Shown piece by piece: positions 62,051 to 64,000 of a stretch of DNA of 64,000 nucleotides (position 1 is the first letter of the stretch; each line of letters starts with the position of its first letter). Made by a program: the position numbers and the translations under genes. Under the pieces are notes generated by a model. It worked only from the letters and a program-made list of their open reading frames with translations, was not told the origin of the DNA and did not search any database. Where the stretch lies: contig CAWGAF010000001.1 of the NCBI GenBank assembly GCA_963820495.1, forward strand, positions 124,001 through 188,000, written 5' to 3'. This DNA is from JBBIPA01 sp963820495 (GTDB lineage: Bacteria > Chloroflexota > Dehalococcoidia > GIF9 > UBA5629).

Positions 62051-62616
62051 CAGTGAAGATTAAAAGACAGACAACCGACGGTGGTCTCATGCGTATCGTA
62101 GAAGAAATGTCAGGTGTTGACTTGAGTGTATGTTACCAGTGCATGAAGTGCGCCGTCGGTTGTCCGGTGGCGAAGCTCACCCAGTCTCCACCTCCAGAAA
62201 TCGTCAGGCGCCTACATCTAGGCGCTGGTAACGAACTCCTTGAGAGTGACATTATTTGGGTATGTCTATCATGCGGGATCTGCTACGCACGATGTCCAAT
62301 GGAGATTAATATTGCCTCAGTTATGGATGCGTTACGCGCTTTGGCGCTGGAAAGAGGAGCATCAATACCAAAAGGCAATATGCCGCTGTTCAATCGTATG
62401 TTTCTGAGAACGGTCAAGGCCTTCGGCCGCACGTACGACCTTTCCATGATAGCGGCTTACAAGTTCGGGGCAGGCGCTTTCATGAAAGACATGGATAAAT
62501 TGCCCATTATGTTGAAAAAAGGGAAGATGGCTCTCCTGCCTCCGTCGGGTGCGGACAAACGTATAGTGAAGCGCATTTTCCGCAGAGTTCAGCAAGATAA
62601 AGGAACAGGAAAATGA
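62047..62616 (+). CDS. hdrC: heterodisulfide reductase-like subunit C
   Basis: A 189-residue HdrC with two 4Fe-4S motifs: CYQCMKCAVGCPVAKL and CLSCGICYARCPMEI. A helical C-terminus follows. It starts inside the stop codon of the glutaminase-like gene and ends overlapping hdrB, both by ATGA. It transfers electrons between HdrA and HdrB. Confidence 0.93.
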   Translation: MTVKIKRQTTDGGLMRIVEEMSGVDLSVCYQCMKCAVGCPVAKLTQSPPPEIVRRLHLGAGNELLESDIIWVCLSCGICYARCPMEINIASVMDALRALALERGASIPKGNMPLFNRMFLRTVKAFGRTYDLSMIAAYKFGAGAFMKDMDKLPIMLKKGKMALLPPSGADKRIVKRIFRRVQQDKGTGK

Positions 62617-63518
62617 AGTATGCATATTACCCCGGATGCTCGGCACACTCAACAGCCCGCGATATGCATGAATCCAGCATGGCTGTTGCGCACGCACTTA
62701 GTATTGAGCTCAAAGAGATTAAAGGGTGGTCATGCTGCGGTGCCACTGCCGCTCACCAGACTGATCGGGTACTAGCAGCTTCCCTTCCTGCCGCGAACCT
62801 GCTTCTAGCTAGAGAGATGGGCCTTGATATGGTTGTCAACTGCGCAGCCTGTTATAACAGAATGAAAACAACAAACCACGAAGTCTTATGCTCCACTGCT
62901 ATGCGTGAACAGGTGAATGATACGATCGGACAAGACTACGATGGCTCTGTTGCGGTGCGCCACTTTGTGGAGGTGCTTATTGAAGATGTTGGGCTTGCCA
63001 AGCTTCGCAACAGTTTCAAACAGTCACTAAACGGGCTCAAAGTGGCATGTTATTATGGGTGTTTCCTGGTTCGTCCTCACGAGGTCACCCAGTTTGATGA
63101 TGCTGAAAACCCTGTATCCCTCGACCGCCTTGTAACTGCCATGGGTGGCGAAAGCCTTGACTGGCCTCACAAGGTTGAATGCTGTGGCGGAGGGCTCAAT
63201 CTGACAAGGACAGATGTATTGGTTAAACTTTCCGGTTCAATTATTGATATGGCTCAGGCGTCTGGTGCAAATTGTATCGCAGTAGCCTGCCCCATGTGCC
63301 AGACTAGTCTGGACCTGCGACAGAAAGATATTGAAAAAGAAACTGGTAAGAGATATGACATACCGATTGTTTATATCACACAGCTTCTTGGCATTTGTCT
63401 CGGTATTTCGCAGAAGGAACTTGGACTTAACAGGTTGATGGTGGAACCATCAGCCATTTTAAAAGCCATTGATTCAGTAACTCAGCAGATTGGCAGTGTG
63501 CCGAGAGCTGACTGCTAA
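62613..63518 (+). CDS. hdrB: heterodisulfide reductase-like subunit B
   Basis: A 301-residue HdrB with two CCG domains: YPGCSAHSTARDMHESS, CCGATAAHQ, NCAACYNRMK; and YYGCFLVRP, CCGGGLNLTR, CPMCQTSLD. These bind the paired non-cubane clusters of the disulfide-reducing centre. In acetogens and sulfate reducers HdrB-like subunits serve other acceptors; a methylene-tetrahydrofolate link is suggested by metF nearby. Confidence 0.93.
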   Translation: MKYAYYPGCSAHSTARDMHESSMAVAHALSIELKEIKGWSCCGATAAHQTDRVLAASLPAANLLLAREMGLDMVVNCAACYNRMKTTNHEVLCSTAMREQVNDTIGQDYDGSVAVRHFVEVLIEDVGLAKLRNSFKQSLNGLKVACYYGCFLVRPHEVTQFDDAENPVSLDRLVTAMGGESLDWPHKVECCGGGLNLTRTDVLVKLSGSIIDMAQASGANCIAVACPMCQTSLDLRQKDIEKETGKRYDIPIVYITQLLGICLGISQKELGLNRLMVEPSAILKAIDSVTQQIGSVPRADC

Positions 63519-63540
63519 ATAAATTGGAAGGCAACTAAGA

Positions 63541-64000
63541 ATGTCTATAAGTGAAAATAAGAAGATCGGAGCAGTGCTGGTTCAGGGGGGTGGTATTGCC
63601 GGTATTCAGGCATCACTTGATCTTGCCAACTCTGGTTTCAAGGTGTACCTCATAGAGCGCTCCGCTGCCATTGGTGGAATGATGTCCCATCTGGATAAAA
63701 CATTTCCGACTGGTGATTGCGCCACGTGTATTGTTTCACCCAAGCTAGTGGAATGTGCACGCAATCTCAATATCGAGATACTCACGCTTTCGGAGTTAGT
63801 GGATTTGAAAGGTGCCCCCGGCAATTTCAAGGCCACTGTCAAAAGTTATCCACGTTATATCGATAAAGATAAGTGTACTGCCTGCGGCCAGTGTACGGAA
63901 GCTTGTCCCGTGAATATTCCCAATTACTTCGATCGTAATCTAGGTACACGCAAGGCGATCGCGAAACACTATGCTCAGGCTACTCCAAACATTTTTAACA
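63541..64000 (+). CDS. hdrA: HdrA, 3' end cut by window
   Basis: The N-terminal 153 residues of a second HdrA; the gene runs off the right edge. ATG 63541 follows GGAAGG and is 23 bases after hdrB. Visible are the FAD Rossmann motif VQGGGIAGIQASLDLANSGF, the GGMMSHLDKTFPTGDCATC active region, and the first ferredoxin motif CTACGQCTEACPVNIPNYF. It lacks the extra N-terminal domain that the HdrA at 18.2 kb has. It would be the bifurcating flavoprotein of the metF-linked cluster. Confidence 0.93.
   Translation, partial: MSISENKKIGAVLVQGGGIAGIQASLDLANSGFKVYLIERSAAIGGMMSHLDKTFPTGDCATCIVSPKLVECARNLNIEILTLSELVDLKGAPGNFKATVKSYPRYIDKDKCTACGQCTEACPVNIPNYFDRNLGTRKAIAKHYAQATPNIFN

Noticed and set aside
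1..64000. tRNA, rRNA, transposase, integrase or phage genes
   Set aside because: I scanned intergenic regions for T-loop-like GGTTCRANNCC signatures and looked for transposase and integrase proteins among the frames; none was convincing.

Overview
The window looks like a chromosomal segment of a strictly anaerobic bacterium, most likely an uncultured member of the Dehalococcoidia (Chloroflexota). That placement is inference. It rests on the mix of heterodisulfide-reductase-like (Hdr) electron-transfer clusters, ferredoxin-dependent 2-oxoacid oxidoreductases, acyl-CoA catabolism, paired PAC2-family proteins, several small CxxC zinc-ribbon proteins and a moderate G+C content. No rRNA, tRNA, transposase or phage gene was seen, so taxonomy cannot be fixed from this window.

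Layout. 0-1.2 kb: the two subunits of a 3-oxoacid-type CoA-transferase (the first cut by the window edge). 1.2-7.4 kb: an alkyltransferase-like protein, a 2TM protein, a triple-PAS histidine kinase, a zinc-ribbon/LemA/HtpX membrane quality-control operon and small zinc-ribbon proteins. 7.5-8.75 kb: a decayed stretch with a solitary CRISPR-type repeat, a membrane ORF and a zinc-ribbon ORF each broken by an in-frame TGA, and the 5' end of a type III cas10 gene (HD motif); I read it as the remains of a type III CRISPR-Cas locus. 8.8-10 kb: TPR and hypothetical proteins. 10.2-20.8 kb: a co-directional korDABC (2-oxoglutarate:ferredoxin oxidoreductase) plus Hdr/MvhD cluster that includes a 1182-residue multi-cluster flavoprotein. 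20.9-27 kb: an APC permease, a zinc-ribbon membrane protein, two PAC2 proteins, an ADP-forming acyl-CoA synthetase beta subunit and a NarL-type response regulator. 27.4-33.7 kb: an acyl-CoA degradation operon (carboxyltransferase, two acyl-CoA dehydrogenases, cyclase, thiolase). 34.7-39.4 kb: a complete LivKHMGF-type ABC importer. 39.8-42.7 kb: MFS exporter, SDR, MoaD/ThiS protein. 42.8-48.6 kb: a molybdenum hydroxylase whose FAD subunit carries an inserted GltD-type oxidoreductase. 48.8-54.6 kb: indolepyruvate:ferredoxin oxidoreductase IorAB, a ketopantoate-reductase-like protein, an iron-dependent alcohol dehydrogenase and a MarR regulator. 55-64 kb: an mvhD-metF-glutamate synthase (split in three)-hdrC-hdrB-hdrA cluster, open at the right edge.

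How the genes fit together. The importer, CoA-transferase, acyl-CoA synthetase subunit, acyl-CoA dehydrogenases, thiolase and the Kor/Ior oxidoreductases suggest growth on amino acids or organic acids through CoA thioesters, producing reduced ferredoxin. The two Hdr/MvhD modules would redistribute those electrons by flavin-based electron bifurcation or confurcation. The most unusual part is the right-hand cluster, where a methylenetetrahydrofolate reductase, an HdrABC/MvhD module and a three-gene split glutamate synthase (with one apparently degenerate FMN subunit) are packed with several 4-bp start/stop overlaps. It may be an undescribed electron-transfer complex linking one-carbon or nitrogen metabolism to an Hdr core.
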